Origin: a virus
Length of the DNA stretch: 34,153 nt
Virus record (IMG/VR): IMGVR_UViG_3300017719_000070
Coordinates: 1 to 34,153 of that record
Strand: one strand, 5' to 3'
The notes beneath the pieces were generated by a model, which saw only the letters and a program-made list of their open reading frames with translations, was not told the DNA's origin and made no database searches. Shown here one piece after another: positions 19,132-26,962 of the stretch (within the stretch, counting starts at the first letter, position 1; every line of letters begins with the position of its first letter). Made by a program: the position numbers and the translations under genes.

Positions 19132-20892
19132 TTATGACTCCACCGGCATAACATTTACAGTCACATCTTCACCACGAATTACAATGATACGATCTTTTGG
19201 TGGCTTAATATCTTTACTCACTGTGTTAGCAGTAAACTTAATTGCATTGTTCTCAAACGACTCAACACTCAAGTTAGATAGCTTGACTGCACCTGTCTTA
19301 TAATCGATTGTACCAATAGATGACTTGAACACGCTCTCAACATCTGTGTCAGCAGTCACAAGCATGATATTACCTAGACCATCATCTTTTGCAGTTACAC
19401 TAGAACCTTCGACTGTGAATCTCGATGTAGACACTGCGGGCTTATACGTCTCAAAGCCCTTAGCAACATCAAATGGATATGGCTGTACTAACTGAGACTC
19501 AAACGAGAACGATGGACTAGTCGCAAAGTTCAATGTAGGAATATACTGAATGATAGGTTTTGCCACAATGTCAGTAGATACAATTGATACATCAAGACTA
19601 TCAATATGTGCAGAAAGTCTTGACTGTCGGAATGTCTTATTAAAGTCATTAAGATTTGTGTTCTGGTATTCAGCGATAGCCGTACCCACCTCGCTCTGAA
19701 TCTGACCAGAACTCTTGCTTGTAAGGTTTAAGTCATATACAACATTCACATCAAGATCGACATACAAGAACTTCGCTACAACAAACACAGGCTCAATTGT
19801 TAATGGAGTCTTATCTCGTAGATATGCTCGAAAGTTAGCAATCTCGTAGTCAGCCGCACCTTCACCACCAACAACATCAACAGAGATAATCACCTTACCA
19901 AACTGAGGTGGAATGACTTCATCACCACCATATACACTAATCGCTTGTATATTAGGAAAGCGAGAACGCAAGAGAGTCTCGTAGTCTCGTTTCGTGACTG
20001 CTCTTTCTTGGACCTGCAATGCTTTCGGAGCGAAGGTTCTAATCGACTCAATGTCTTCCGCCTGAGAGCCGCCACTTGACAAATGTTCTAGCGATATTAC
20101 AACAGAAGAAGAGCCGCCAAAGTTACCGCTTGTAATCGACCCAACACCATTTGCGGAACTTCCAGATGTTACTCTGTATGTCGCTTCAATCAAATCAGTG
20201 ATTGTTGGCTGTACACCAAACTTATCTCTACCAAATTGTATAGAGTATCTACCATCATTCTCAGCTTGGAGATAGAACACTCTATCAGTTGCTGATACCC
20301 CAAAGATATCACTTCTATATGTGTACTCTCTACCATTAACTGATACTTCAAGACTTCGTGTGTCTATATCTGGATTTGATATAAGGGTATTACCTATATT
20401 ATAAGTCTCTCGTATAATACGACCTTCATAGATATCAACATCAGATACTGTATAGAGTGAATCGTCAGTAACGCTTCGTACTGCTGTGTGTGCTTTGTCT
20501 GTAAGGAAGTTATATGTCTTATTACCACAGCGACCAATAAAGGCTGTATGCTTAGGTATATTGAAGTAGTTACTATCTAGATTAGATGCTACAACACTAA
20601 TATTGGCCTTGATTGCTGAACTTCTCTTACTTGTAGGTAAATAGTTAAGTTCCTTAGCATGACTTAATACGCTGTTTCTCTGAGTAGCACTATCAAGAAA
20701 CATCTCGGATAGCATCATATTATAGTAGTAGCTATTATAGTATGTGTTATATGATAGCACATCTAATAGTACGCTCAAGTTAGATCCTTCGTAGTCAAAG
20801 TCTTTGAACTGGTCTTGGCTCTTGAGGAAAGTCTTGAGTGCTTCCTTAGTTTCGTTAAAGTCTAATTGTTTGATTGGTGACAAGTCTGTCAT
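19132..20892 (-). CDS. gp6: Baseplate wedge subunit gp6
   Basis: A 586-residue homologue of T4 gp6 (660), the wedge protein that forms the inner ring of the baseplate with gp25 and gp53 and is related to the baseplate J family of P2 and to TssF of type VI secretion. The N-terminus reads FDYEGSNLSVLLDVLSYNTY followed by MMLSEMFLDSA, typical of the family. A central block RDYETLLRSRFPNIQAISVY, then GGDEVIPPQFGKVIISV, is the conserved baseplate J-like region. It starts 2 bases after the gp25 gene. High confidence. Confidence 0.95.
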   Translation of the reverse strand: MTDLSPIKQLDFNETKEALKTFLKSQDQFKDFDYEGSNLSVLLDVLSYNTYYNSYYYNMMLSEMFLDSATQRNSVLSHAKELNYLPTSKRSSAIKANISVVASNLDSNYFNIPKHTAFIGRCGNKTYNFLTDKAHTAVRSVTDDSLYTVSDVDIYEGRIIRETYNIGNTLISNPDIDTRSLEVSVNGREYTYRSDIFGVSATDRVFYLQAENDGRYSIQFGRDKFGVQPTITDLIEATYRVTSGSSANGVGSITSGNFGGSSSVVISLEHLSSGGSQAEDIESIRTFAPKALQVQERAVTKRDYETLLRSRFPNIQAISVYGGDEVIPPQFGKVIISVDVVGGEGAADYEIANFRAYLRDKTPLTIEPVFVVAKFLYVDLDVNVVYDLNLTSKSSGQIQSEVGTAIAEYQNTNLNDFNKTFRQSRLSAHIDSLDVSIVSTDIVAKPIIQYIPTLNFATSPSFSFESQLVQPYPFDVAKGFETYKPAVSTSRFTVEGSSVTAKDDGLGNIMLVTADTDVESVFKSSIGTIDYKTGAVKLSNLSVESFENNAIKFTANTVSKDIKPPKDRIIVIRGEDVTVNVMPVES

Positions 20893-20894
20893 GT

Positions 20895-21302
20895 CTATCT
20901 TACCCTATTCAGTTCAATGTCTAGAGTTGATGTAGTGGTCGTGTTAACTACACTAAACACTATCTTAACTCTTAATTCGTTGTTGTCTATATTACCGCTT
21001 ACTTCTACACCCCGAAGATTACATCGTGGCTCATATGTCTTAATGGTATTCTCGATGTTCTTCTCTAGTATGAGCATTACGTTAGGGTCTACGTTCTCGA
21101 ATAGAGACCCTCTTATATCACACCCTATGTTAGGCTGAAACAATCTCTCGCCACGATCAGTCATCACGAGATTATAGATGCTCTCTTTCACAGAATTCTC
21201 GTTGATGTGTCGAGCAACATCTTTTCGACCAGGCACCATCTCTAGATTCTTTGTGAAATCTGTAAAGAAGATACTTGCTCTTGTTCTAGGTGTTAATGCC
21301 AT
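20895..21302 (-). CDS. gp25: Baseplate wedge subunit gp25
   Basis: A 135-residue homologue of T4 gp25 (132 residues), a lysozyme-fold-related wedge protein also found as TssE in type VI secretion. The family's EPR motif is present in TIKTYEPRCNLRGVEV near residue 90, and the N-terminal half has NLVMTDRGERLFQPNIGCDI, another hallmark. gp25 binds the gp6 core and helps trigger sheath assembly. A perfect late promoter sits 21 bases upstream, and the ribosome binding site AAGG lies 8 bases before ATG, so this gene leads a transcription unit 25-6-7-YHYH-8 and beyond. Confidence 0.95.
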   Translation of the reverse strand: MALTPRTRASIFFTDFTKNLEMVPGRKDVARHINENSVKESIYNLVMTDRGERLFQPNIGCDIRGSLFENVDPNVMLILEKNIENTIKTYEPRCNLRGVEVSGNIDNNELRVKIVFSVVNTTTTSTLDIELNRVR

Positions 21303-21322
21303 TTCTTTTACCTTTTATAGTG

Positions 21323-21330
21323 TATTTATA
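21323..21330 (-). promoter_or_regulatory. T4-type late promoter TATAAATA upstream of gp25
   Basis: A perfect TATAAATA on the minus strand, directly abutting the TAG stop of the 636-residue gene (GTTAG then TATAAATA), the same arrangement as at 5925-5932. It ends 21 bases before the gp25 ATG, leaving room for a short leader with AAGG. Confidence 0.8.
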
Positions 21331-23241
21331 CTAACTGTCTGGCCTTAACAGACTAAATGCTTCAGGTTCTTGTGTTTCTATGCCTAATATGCTATTATTA
21401 TCTACGAAGCTAAATGTACCATCATTGTTCTCTTCTTTCTTATGTGTAGACTTATCAAAGAATCTAAAGTCTTCATCTTGCTCTCGCTTATTTCTATAGC
21501 CATCTATACGATGCTTCTTCATCATAGAGGTATATACAATAGTCTCAGCATCACCAAATCTATCAGTACCAAGCCATCTAGGATCGTCTTTACTCGCTAC
21601 ATCACCAGCTCTAGCACCTAGGTTAAGTCTTAGGAAAGTCTTCCCTACACCTATACCAGTAAAGCCCGCTCTCGAAGCCGCTATAATCGTCTTATCTCTA
21701 TTTGCATCATTCACATATAACTCTACAGCCATGCCAGAGTACTTATGGTGATACATAGCACTACCTTGCTTTCGTATCTTACCATACTCTCTAGATGCTT
21801 TTCTTCCAAGACTTGGAGCAATACCCTGCTTGAGTACATACTTCTCACCAGTAAGCACACTAATACGCAATAGCTTGGCAAGCACAGCATTGTCTAGTTT
21901 CTGCCAACCCTTATCTTTAACGACTTTTGCATCCCATCGTATGAGTCTATTAGGTCCTAAGCCAGTATCATCCATCTTATTGATTGCTTCAATCTCGTCA
22001 CTTGTGATCTTATCAGATGTCACATAGTCTACATTTGTAGGTAATGCAAGTGTACCAGTAGCAGGATCTACATACCCTATATCACCTGGCTGTCTGTACT
22101 TCACTACGTCTCTATGCCTAGTGCCTCGTCTTGTCTCATATGCTTCACTCACAACATAGCGATTTGGATCATTATCTGATGCGGCATCATTAATCTTCTT
22201 CGCAGATTCTTCTTTAACCTCTTCTGCTACAGTCTTATCTACTCGTACGCCACCTGCTTCTTCTGCACTCTTCTTCTCCATTTTCTCGTGAGTATCGATA
22301 ATCTTCTGCTCTTCTTTTGCTACCTTAGCTACTTCAGCAATCTCATCAGCAGGTCCAAAGAGTATGGCCATGATGGTCTCTGTGAAGTTACATAGCTTCT
22401 GCATCATTAACTGAACATTTGCTATAGTAGGTGTTTCAAACATGGCAACCATCTCAGCAATGAATGCTTCTACATTGTCTTTAATACGCTGTACTGTATC
22501 ACTATTGAAGAACTCATCAATCTCTTCACCTAGCTTAGTCACATGGCGTAGTAGTACTCCCTTGGGATCACCTACAAACTCTCTTATATCATCTATAGCA
22601 CCCTCAATAGAGTCTCGTACTTTCTTCTCTATCTTATCAATCAACTTATCTATCGTCTCAAGCAACTTGTCTTTAATGGCCTCTAGCTTCAACTTCTCGG
22701 CAAGTGCAGTTGCAAGTTTCATTGGATCAAGATTCTTGATATCAAGACTAGCAAGTTTTGCTTGGGCTGAATCAATCAAAGAGAATAGAGCAAGAAGCTC
22801 CATAAGTGTGTTACCAAATGATCCACATAGCCCTTCACTAATAGACTTACCATAGTTAGTGGCATAGTATATGTCTAAGCCATCTAAAGCATCAGTAAGT
22901 GCAACCTCAGGTCCTAGTTTAGCATCGTATCGATTAATCGAGTTTAATATACTAAAGCCATTTGCATTATTGTCTATCATATAGCCCGCTACTTCAGTAG
23001 ACGTAAGCGGAAACTGGCCAAACCTCTCTTTCAGTGTGGGAAATTTAGATAAGTCAGTAGACTGTAGCACGAAATTGTTCAGTCCATCTGTGATACCAAC
23101 TACTGTACTACGATCAATAGCTGGACTATCTAATGGATCTGGCTGTGCAAGAAGAGCAGATAAGTCAATAGCGCCAGTGGGCAGCGTAAGATCAGATAGC
23201 TTACTAATGATTGGTGTAGTATTATCACATTGTATTGACAT
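21331..23241 (-). CDS. Virion protein with degenerate M15/YcbK peptidase-like domain
   Basis: A 636-residue protein between gp5 and gp25. Residues of about 140-320 are helical and charged, with a long stretch around KLKLEAIKDKLLETIDKLID that suggests coiled coil. Residues of about 455-555 resemble peptidase M15 (YcbK/M15_3) murein hydrolases: GSAMYHHKYSGMAVEL stands where active enzymes have SxHxxGxAxD, and TGIGVGKTFLRLNLGAR where they have GGVGxY...FVHxDxGR. The last zinc histidine and catalytic aspartate are therefore R and N, and the middle Asp is Glu, so activity is doubtful. T4 carries its cell-wall lysozyme inside gp5, whereas the gp5 here has none, so this gene may descend from a trans-acting replacement. 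The family match is by pattern only. Confidence 0.6.
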   Translation of the reverse strand: MSIQCDNTTPIISKLSDLTLPTGAIDLSALLAQPDPLDSPAIDRSTVVGITDGLNNFVLQSTDLSKFPTLKERFGQFPLTSTEVAGYMIDNNANGFSILNSINRYDAKLGPEVALTDALDGLDIYYATNYGKSISEGLCGSFGNTLMELLALFSLIDSAQAKLASLDIKNLDPMKLATALAEKLKLEAIKDKLLETIDKLIDKIEKKVRDSIEGAIDDIREFVGDPKGVLLRHVTKLGEEIDEFFNSDTVQRIKDNVEAFIAEMVAMFETPTIANVQLMMQKLCNFTETIMAILFGPADEIAEVAKVAKEEQKIIDTHEKMEKKSAEEAGGVRVDKTVAEEVKEESAKKINDAASDNDPNRYVVSEAYETRRGTRHRDVVKYRQPGDIGYVDPATGTLALPTNVDYVTSDKITSDEIEAINKMDDTGLGPNRLIRWDAKVVKDKGWQKLDNAVLAKLLRISVLTGEKYVLKQGIAPSLGRKASREYGKIRKQGSAMYHHKYSGMAVELYVNDANRDKTIIAASRAGFTGIGVGKTFLRLNLGARAGDVASKDDPRWLGTDRFGDAETIVYTSMMKKHRIDGYRNKREQDEDFRFFDKSTHKKEENNDGTFSFVDNNSILGIETQEPEAFSLLRPDS

Positions 23242-23258
23242 TTATTTTACTCTTTTTG

Positions 23259-23286
23259 TTGACAAAGTGGCCATTTGTGTTATAAT
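23259..23286 (+). promoter_or_regulatory. Consensus sigma-70 promoter on the plus strand, antisense to gene 5
   Basis: TTGACA at 23259-23264 and TATAAT at 23281-23286 are both exact consensus with a 16-base spacer. The site lies in the 85-base gap between the 636-residue gene and gene 5 but points rightward, against both genes. A transcript would start near 23293 and run antisense through the gene 5 message. No plus-strand gene of its own is evident. Function is unproven. Confidence 0.5.
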
Positions 23287-23322
23287 GATAGTGGCAGGTA
23301 GAAGATTATCTCCTTCCAAACT

Positions 23323-23330
23323 GTATTTAT
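23323..23330 (-). promoter_or_regulatory. Variant late promoter AATAAATA upstream of the M15-like gene
   Basis: AATAAATA on the minus strand matches the T4 late consensus at 7 of 8 positions and overlaps the last codon and TAA stop of gene 5. It resembles the stop-codon-adjacent placing of the sites before gp25 and the tail fibre. It would give a leader of about 75 bases for the 636-residue gene. Moderate to low confidence. Confidence 0.4.
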
Positions 23331-24895
23331 TCATCACTATCGGATCGCATAAAGCTAGTCAATGGATGCCACCATCTCTTCGTAACAGCAGGCAATTCGG
23401 GGGTGACTACGTTCTTGATCTCTTGTGGCTTCACTGTTTTTGCTATCTCAATCGAAACATTAGGCACTACAGAGAATACTGTGCTTTGTAGTAACTGTGG
23501 TGCTTTAGATGTAGTAACAGTCGCTGTCGCAACACCCCCAGTGACACCAGCTGTTCCATTACCAATGTTCACTAGACTACCATCTAGATTCACTAGTCCA
23601 CTTGCTCCCAATCCTAGTTGTCCTCCGGCATGAAGATCCATAGTACCTACAGCTTTCAGTCCAAGTGCGCCTAATGCACTAATACCCATAGCACCAGCTG
23701 ATTCAATATTAACTGTTCCAAGTCCTTCAATACGAGTTGATGTAAGACTCTGTATATCAATACCCATATGGCCAGCATCTGGTGCAGGAAGAAGTTGTGG
23801 TGATATAGCAGGAGTACCCATACTATGTATTCTTGAATATGCAATACTGTTTAGATTCGTCTTATATGAGTCTACATGGAAGTCACCACCACCACTAATG
23901 CCTGGTATACCTGGTGATAAGCACTTGAAGTACATACCACCTAGTGTTGTTAATGCTTTTAGATTAGTATGAGCAATCATATTGATATCATCTGCTGTAG
24001 CAAGTAATCCAATACCCGCACCAGATACATTCACTTTAACACCAGCATCTAGATTAATGTTTCTTGCGGCACGAACATTAAAGTCAGTACACTCTATATC
24101 TAATCGGCCATTCACACTGATCTTACCAGACTTACCTACTTTTACTGTATAGTCTTCATCTATCGTACTATGAGAAGAGCCTCTTACATAGGTTGACTCG
24201 ATACCCTGAGTTGTGTTATACTTGTCAGCAAATGCTTTAACAAAGATAGTACCATTCGCATCTATCTGGAATACAGAGCCAGAGGAGTGGGAGATAAGAA
24301 AGTAATCACCTGATTCGCCATCATCACCAGAGCCTAGTACAATAAAGTTATCTCCATCTCTTGACTTAATGACTCGATTAGCATAGTTGTTCTCAGGCAT
24401 CATGATTGGTGGCTCATCAAACGTCTCACCATTCGCTTGTGGTATTGCTGTATTCGCTAGTACTCGTTGAGCAAGAGTCTGTCCTTGGCCAGCTCCTTCA
24501 CCCCCTTGATATCGATGTAGATCAGGCTTACCAAACTGATGTACTGCACCAGGAGGTAGATAACCATCTTCACCAGGCTCACCAGAACCTGCAGGCATTT
24601 GTAGATGCATACCAGGAAGTCTTCCCATCACCATAGGCTGTTGCGCTTCTCTTCCATCTATAAAGAAGCCAAATACCCAATCACCTACAGTAGGTATGAC
24701 TGGTGATGCTCCATATGAACCATCTAGTACAGTAGCCCATGGTAGATCAGCAGTAGGCACACTATCTTCCTTACCTTCAGAAGCACGAGGCGGGTGTATA
24801 CCAAACGCTCTTACACGAACACGGCCAGCATTCGTCTTATCATGATTATCTTCGACAACTCCCACAAAGTGAAGCATATTATTAAAGCCGCTCAT
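23327..24895 (-). CDS. gp5: Baseplate central spike / hub protein gp5-like, without lysozyme domain
   Basis: A 522-residue hub-spike protein. The N-terminal 100 residues form the gp5/VgrG-type OB-fold: LHFVGVVEDNHDKTNAGRVR, then LPWATVLDGSYGASPVIPTV and GDWVFGFFIDG. From about residue 170 to 450 the chain has short repeated strands (GRLDIECTDFNVRAARNINL and later SAGAMGISALGALGLKA) that fit a triple-stranded beta-helix needle. T4 gp5 (575 residues) carries a lysozyme between these parts; here only a proline- and glycine-rich linker of about 70 residues is present. The ATG at 24895 overlaps the stop of a 28-residue membrane micro-ORF (ATGA). The spike punctures the outer membrane and binds the gp27-like hub encoded just upstream. 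Confidence 0.9.
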   Translation of the reverse strand: MSGFNNMLHFVGVVEDNHDKTNAGRVRVRAFGIHPPRASEGKEDSVPTADLPWATVLDGSYGASPVIPTVGDWVFGFFIDGREAQQPMVMGRLPGMHLQMPAGSGEPGEDGYLPPGAVHQFGKPDLHRYQGGEGAGQGQTLAQRVLANTAIPQANGETFDEPPIMMPENNYANRVIKSRDGDNFIVLGSGDDGESGDYFLISHSSGSVFQIDANGTIFVKAFADKYNTTQGIESTYVRGSSHSTIDEDYTVKVGKSGKISVNGRLDIECTDFNVRAARNINLDAGVKVNVSGAGIGLLATADDINMIAHTNLKALTTLGGMYFKCLSPGIPGISGGGDFHVDSYKTNLNSIAYSRIHSMGTPAISPQLLPAPDAGHMGIDIQSLTSTRIEGLGTVNIESAGAMGISALGALGLKAVGTMDLHAGGQLGLGASGLVNLDGSLVNIGNGTAGVTGGVATATVTTSKAPQLLQSTVFSVVPNVSIEIAKTVKPQEIKNVVTPELPAVTKRWWHPLTSFMRSDSDE

Positions 24896-24978
24896 TCTTT
24901 ATCCTCTAATTTCAAATAGATCGTGTAACTTATTGATAGTAGTAACAAAATCCCAATCAGGTCATTCCACTCTGTCAT
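24892..24978 (-). CDS. 28-residue single-membrane-span micro-protein between hub genes
   Basis: ATG at 24978 overlaps the TGA of the gp27-like gene and its own TGA overlaps the ATG of gene 5, both as ATGA, so it exactly fills the gap. The product is MTEWNDLIGI followed by LLLLSISYTIYLKLEDKE: a short acidic N-terminus, one hydrophobic helix (about residues 7-22) and a charged C-terminus. No family is recognised. The tight double overlap argues for real, coupled translation rather than spacer sequence. It might be a tail-associated membrane peptide or a hub-assembly factor; neither is shown. Confidence 0.6.
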   Translation of the reverse strand: MTEWNDLIGILLLLSISYTIYLKLEDKE

Positions 24979-26327
24979 GATAATCCACCCTTTGTTATCA
25001 CAAGCGTTTGCTTAAACTCATCGCCACTAAAGGTAGCGTTAATACTTAACACAATATACTTACCACTTCTCTGTGCATCATTCTCTTTAGTTCCCGCTAG
25101 TGTATTAGCAAACTTATATAGATTCAAGTCAATAATCTGGCCAGCATAGAGTTCATGTCTACCATTGATTGTGATTTGAAACGCATTTCTCTTCATATGA
25201 TAGTCTACCACAGGCTTCGTTGTATAGTTCTCGTAGTAGTGAGCATAAGGCTTCAGCATATTCTGCTCGCCTTTGTTCTGGCCTATCTGCGGGAAGTCAG
25301 TAATCAATACAGTATCAGGTGCCAATGCAGAAGGCATATAAGTGTTGACAAAGTCCTCAGAATGTGTTAGCTTTAAGTCCTTAGGCGCCTTGTACTCCTT
25401 GTATTCATCAGAGTAATCATACTGGCGTGCTATTCTGGTCCTGTAATTGATGTCGAGTTCGGTCACGTTTCTCCTATAGGTACCATCTTTCATATCAGCG
25501 AAAGAGTCCACCTTGGTACCATAGGCCACATCGTTTATAGCTTGCTGAGCCTTTCTCTGGCCATCTCCTGTGTTATCATTTAACGTGCTGTAATTAAAAA
25601 TAAAGCGATTCCTTTCCTCTTCGGATATCCCCTCAAAACCACTGTATTTATTGGTCAGATACTCATGCGTACAAAAGAAATACTTCTCTCCTGTCTCAAA
25701 GAATCTATATAAGGAAGTTTTATTCTCACTGCTATACGCTCTTCTAGATAAAAACTGCATTGCGGCATCAGGTCTAAGGGATGGGATGACAATCGTTTGC
25801 TCTCCATCTGTAGGTTCTATCTCTATCTCTTTATCTAAGTCTTTATTACCTGTTTTGAAGTATTCATCGTAGATTATTTGTGCTACATCACTAATCTTTT
25901 GCTTATTAAAGGATCTTCTTATCTCTTTGACATCAGATAATAGCTTTTGAACTGATGTAAATTTTAATGTATACTGAACCATTCTATCATTAATTGAACT
26001 TGCGGGCTTGATATCTTCTACGGCATAGACAAAGAAGGTTTGTGTCTTTGTAACTCCATAGAAATCTGTCCAAGATATGTCGATATATTCTTCTCCGCGG
26101 AGCGGAACGTCTTCAAGGAGATTGTCAGACTCAGAAATGACTACGAAGCCCGAGATAAAAGGACTGTCGATACTCTCCGATACCATCCAATTAACAACTG
26201 TTCTTGTGACATCTATATAATCAGGTAGAGAAGAACTGCGGCCTCTTCTGTTTGAATCAGAATAAAGAGGTTTGATTCTCATATAATTGAGTTTATGATA
26301 ACCTGCTTGGGCGGCTTCACTTGTCAT
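24975..26327 (-). CDS. gp27: Baseplate hub protein, gp27-like
   Basis: A 450-residue protein directly upstream of the gp5-like spike gene, the position and size expected for the hub protein gp27 (391 in T4), which forms the trimeric ring joining the spike to the tail tube. The sequence is rich in beta-strands and charged turns; useful landmarks are SWTDFYGVTKTQTFFVYAVE near residue 90, IVIPSLRPDAAMQFLSRRAY near 190 and KRNAFQITINGRHELYAGQI near 385. The last of these resembles the closing tube-like domain of hub proteins, where a beta-barrel ends the chain. The start at 26327 lies inside the gp53 gene (11-base overlap). The gp27 call rests on context and general pattern; confidence in the CDS itself is high. 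Confidence 0.75.
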   Translation of the reverse strand: MTSEAAQAGYHKLNYMRIKPLYSDSNRRGRSSSLPDYIDVTRTVVNWMVSESIDSPFISGFVVISESDNLLEDVPLRGEEYIDISWTDFYGVTKTQTFFVYAVEDIKPASSINDRMVQYTLKFTSVQKLLSDVKEIRRSFNKQKISDVAQIIYDEYFKTGNKDLDKEIEIEPTDGEQTIVIPSLRPDAAMQFLSRRAYSSENKTSLYRFFETGEKYFFCTHEYLTNKYSGFEGISEEERNRFIFNYSTLNDNTGDGQRKAQQAINDVAYGTKVDSFADMKDGTYRRNVTELDINYRTRIARQYDYSDEYKEYKAPKDLKLTHSEDFVNTYMPSALAPDTVLITDFPQIGQNKGEQNMLKPYAHYYENYTTKPVVDYHMKRNAFQITINGRHELYAGQIIDLNLYKFANTLAGTKENDAQRSGKYIVLSINATFSGDEFKQTLVITKGGLS

Positions 26328-26961
26328 TCAGTATAGTCTCGATCTGTTCTTTGATTTGAGGTAGTAAAGATTTGTTTACTAACTGTATTTCTTTTCGGGA
26401 ATCGTTTAATTCGAGTTCATAATCGTATATACGAACAGGATAATATGCTTCTTTAAGCGCCATTCGTATTACATCTGTATCGCCTGCAAAGTTATCATAT
26501 ACAGAGGCAAGTTGGTTGGAAGCAGAATTTACTCCAATACCAGTACTAGTCAGATTATTCCATGATGAGCGATTAATTTGTACATTATTGAAATATATAT
26601 TCTGATAATGCATAATATTTTGCGAAATGTTTTCATTTTTTGTCCACTCAATAACAGCCTGGCCTGTTGTGCCTGATTGAGTTGCATACTCACTCTTAAT
26701 ATACTCATCAAATTGACGTTGTGGCTTAGGCCAATGTGTGTAGGGATCAAGAATATTGTTTGATAATAATACTAGCCATGCATACGAAGGATCATCATAA
26801 TAATAAAATGCGATGTCTTCAGGAGTTTCTCCGTCTTGGATTGTATAATTCATATACGTCAGGGGAGTTGTGTCAGCAATTCTTCCTAAATCGAATCTTC
26901 GAGTTATGTCAAGAAGCTCCGTTCCATTAAAATTTGCTGTGGGAAATGATGAAAAGTACAT
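26317..26961 (-). CDS. gp53: Baseplate wedge subunit gp53
   Basis: A 214-residue homologue of T4 gp53 (196 residues), which clamps gp6 and gp7 and caps the wedge so that wedges can join the hub. Family hallmarks are in the first 80 residues: YTIQDGETPEDIAFYYYDDP followed by SYAWLVLLSNNILDPYTHWP, a LysM-like opening segment typical of gp53. The C-terminal half is less conserved. It starts 1 base after the gp48 stop, and its last 11 bases overlap the gp27-like gene. High confidence. Confidence 0.95.
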   Translation of the reverse strand: MYFSSFPTANFNGTELLDITRRFDLGRIADTTPLTYMNYTIQDGETPEDIAFYYYDDPSYAWLVLLSNNILDPYTHWPKPQRQFDEYIKSEYATQSGTTGQAVIEWTKNENISQNIMHYQNIYFNNVQINRSSWNNLTSTGIGVNSASNQLASVYDNFAGDTDVIRMALKEAYYPVRIYDYELELNDSRKEIQLVNKSLLPQIKEQIETILNDK

Positions 26962-26962
26962 A

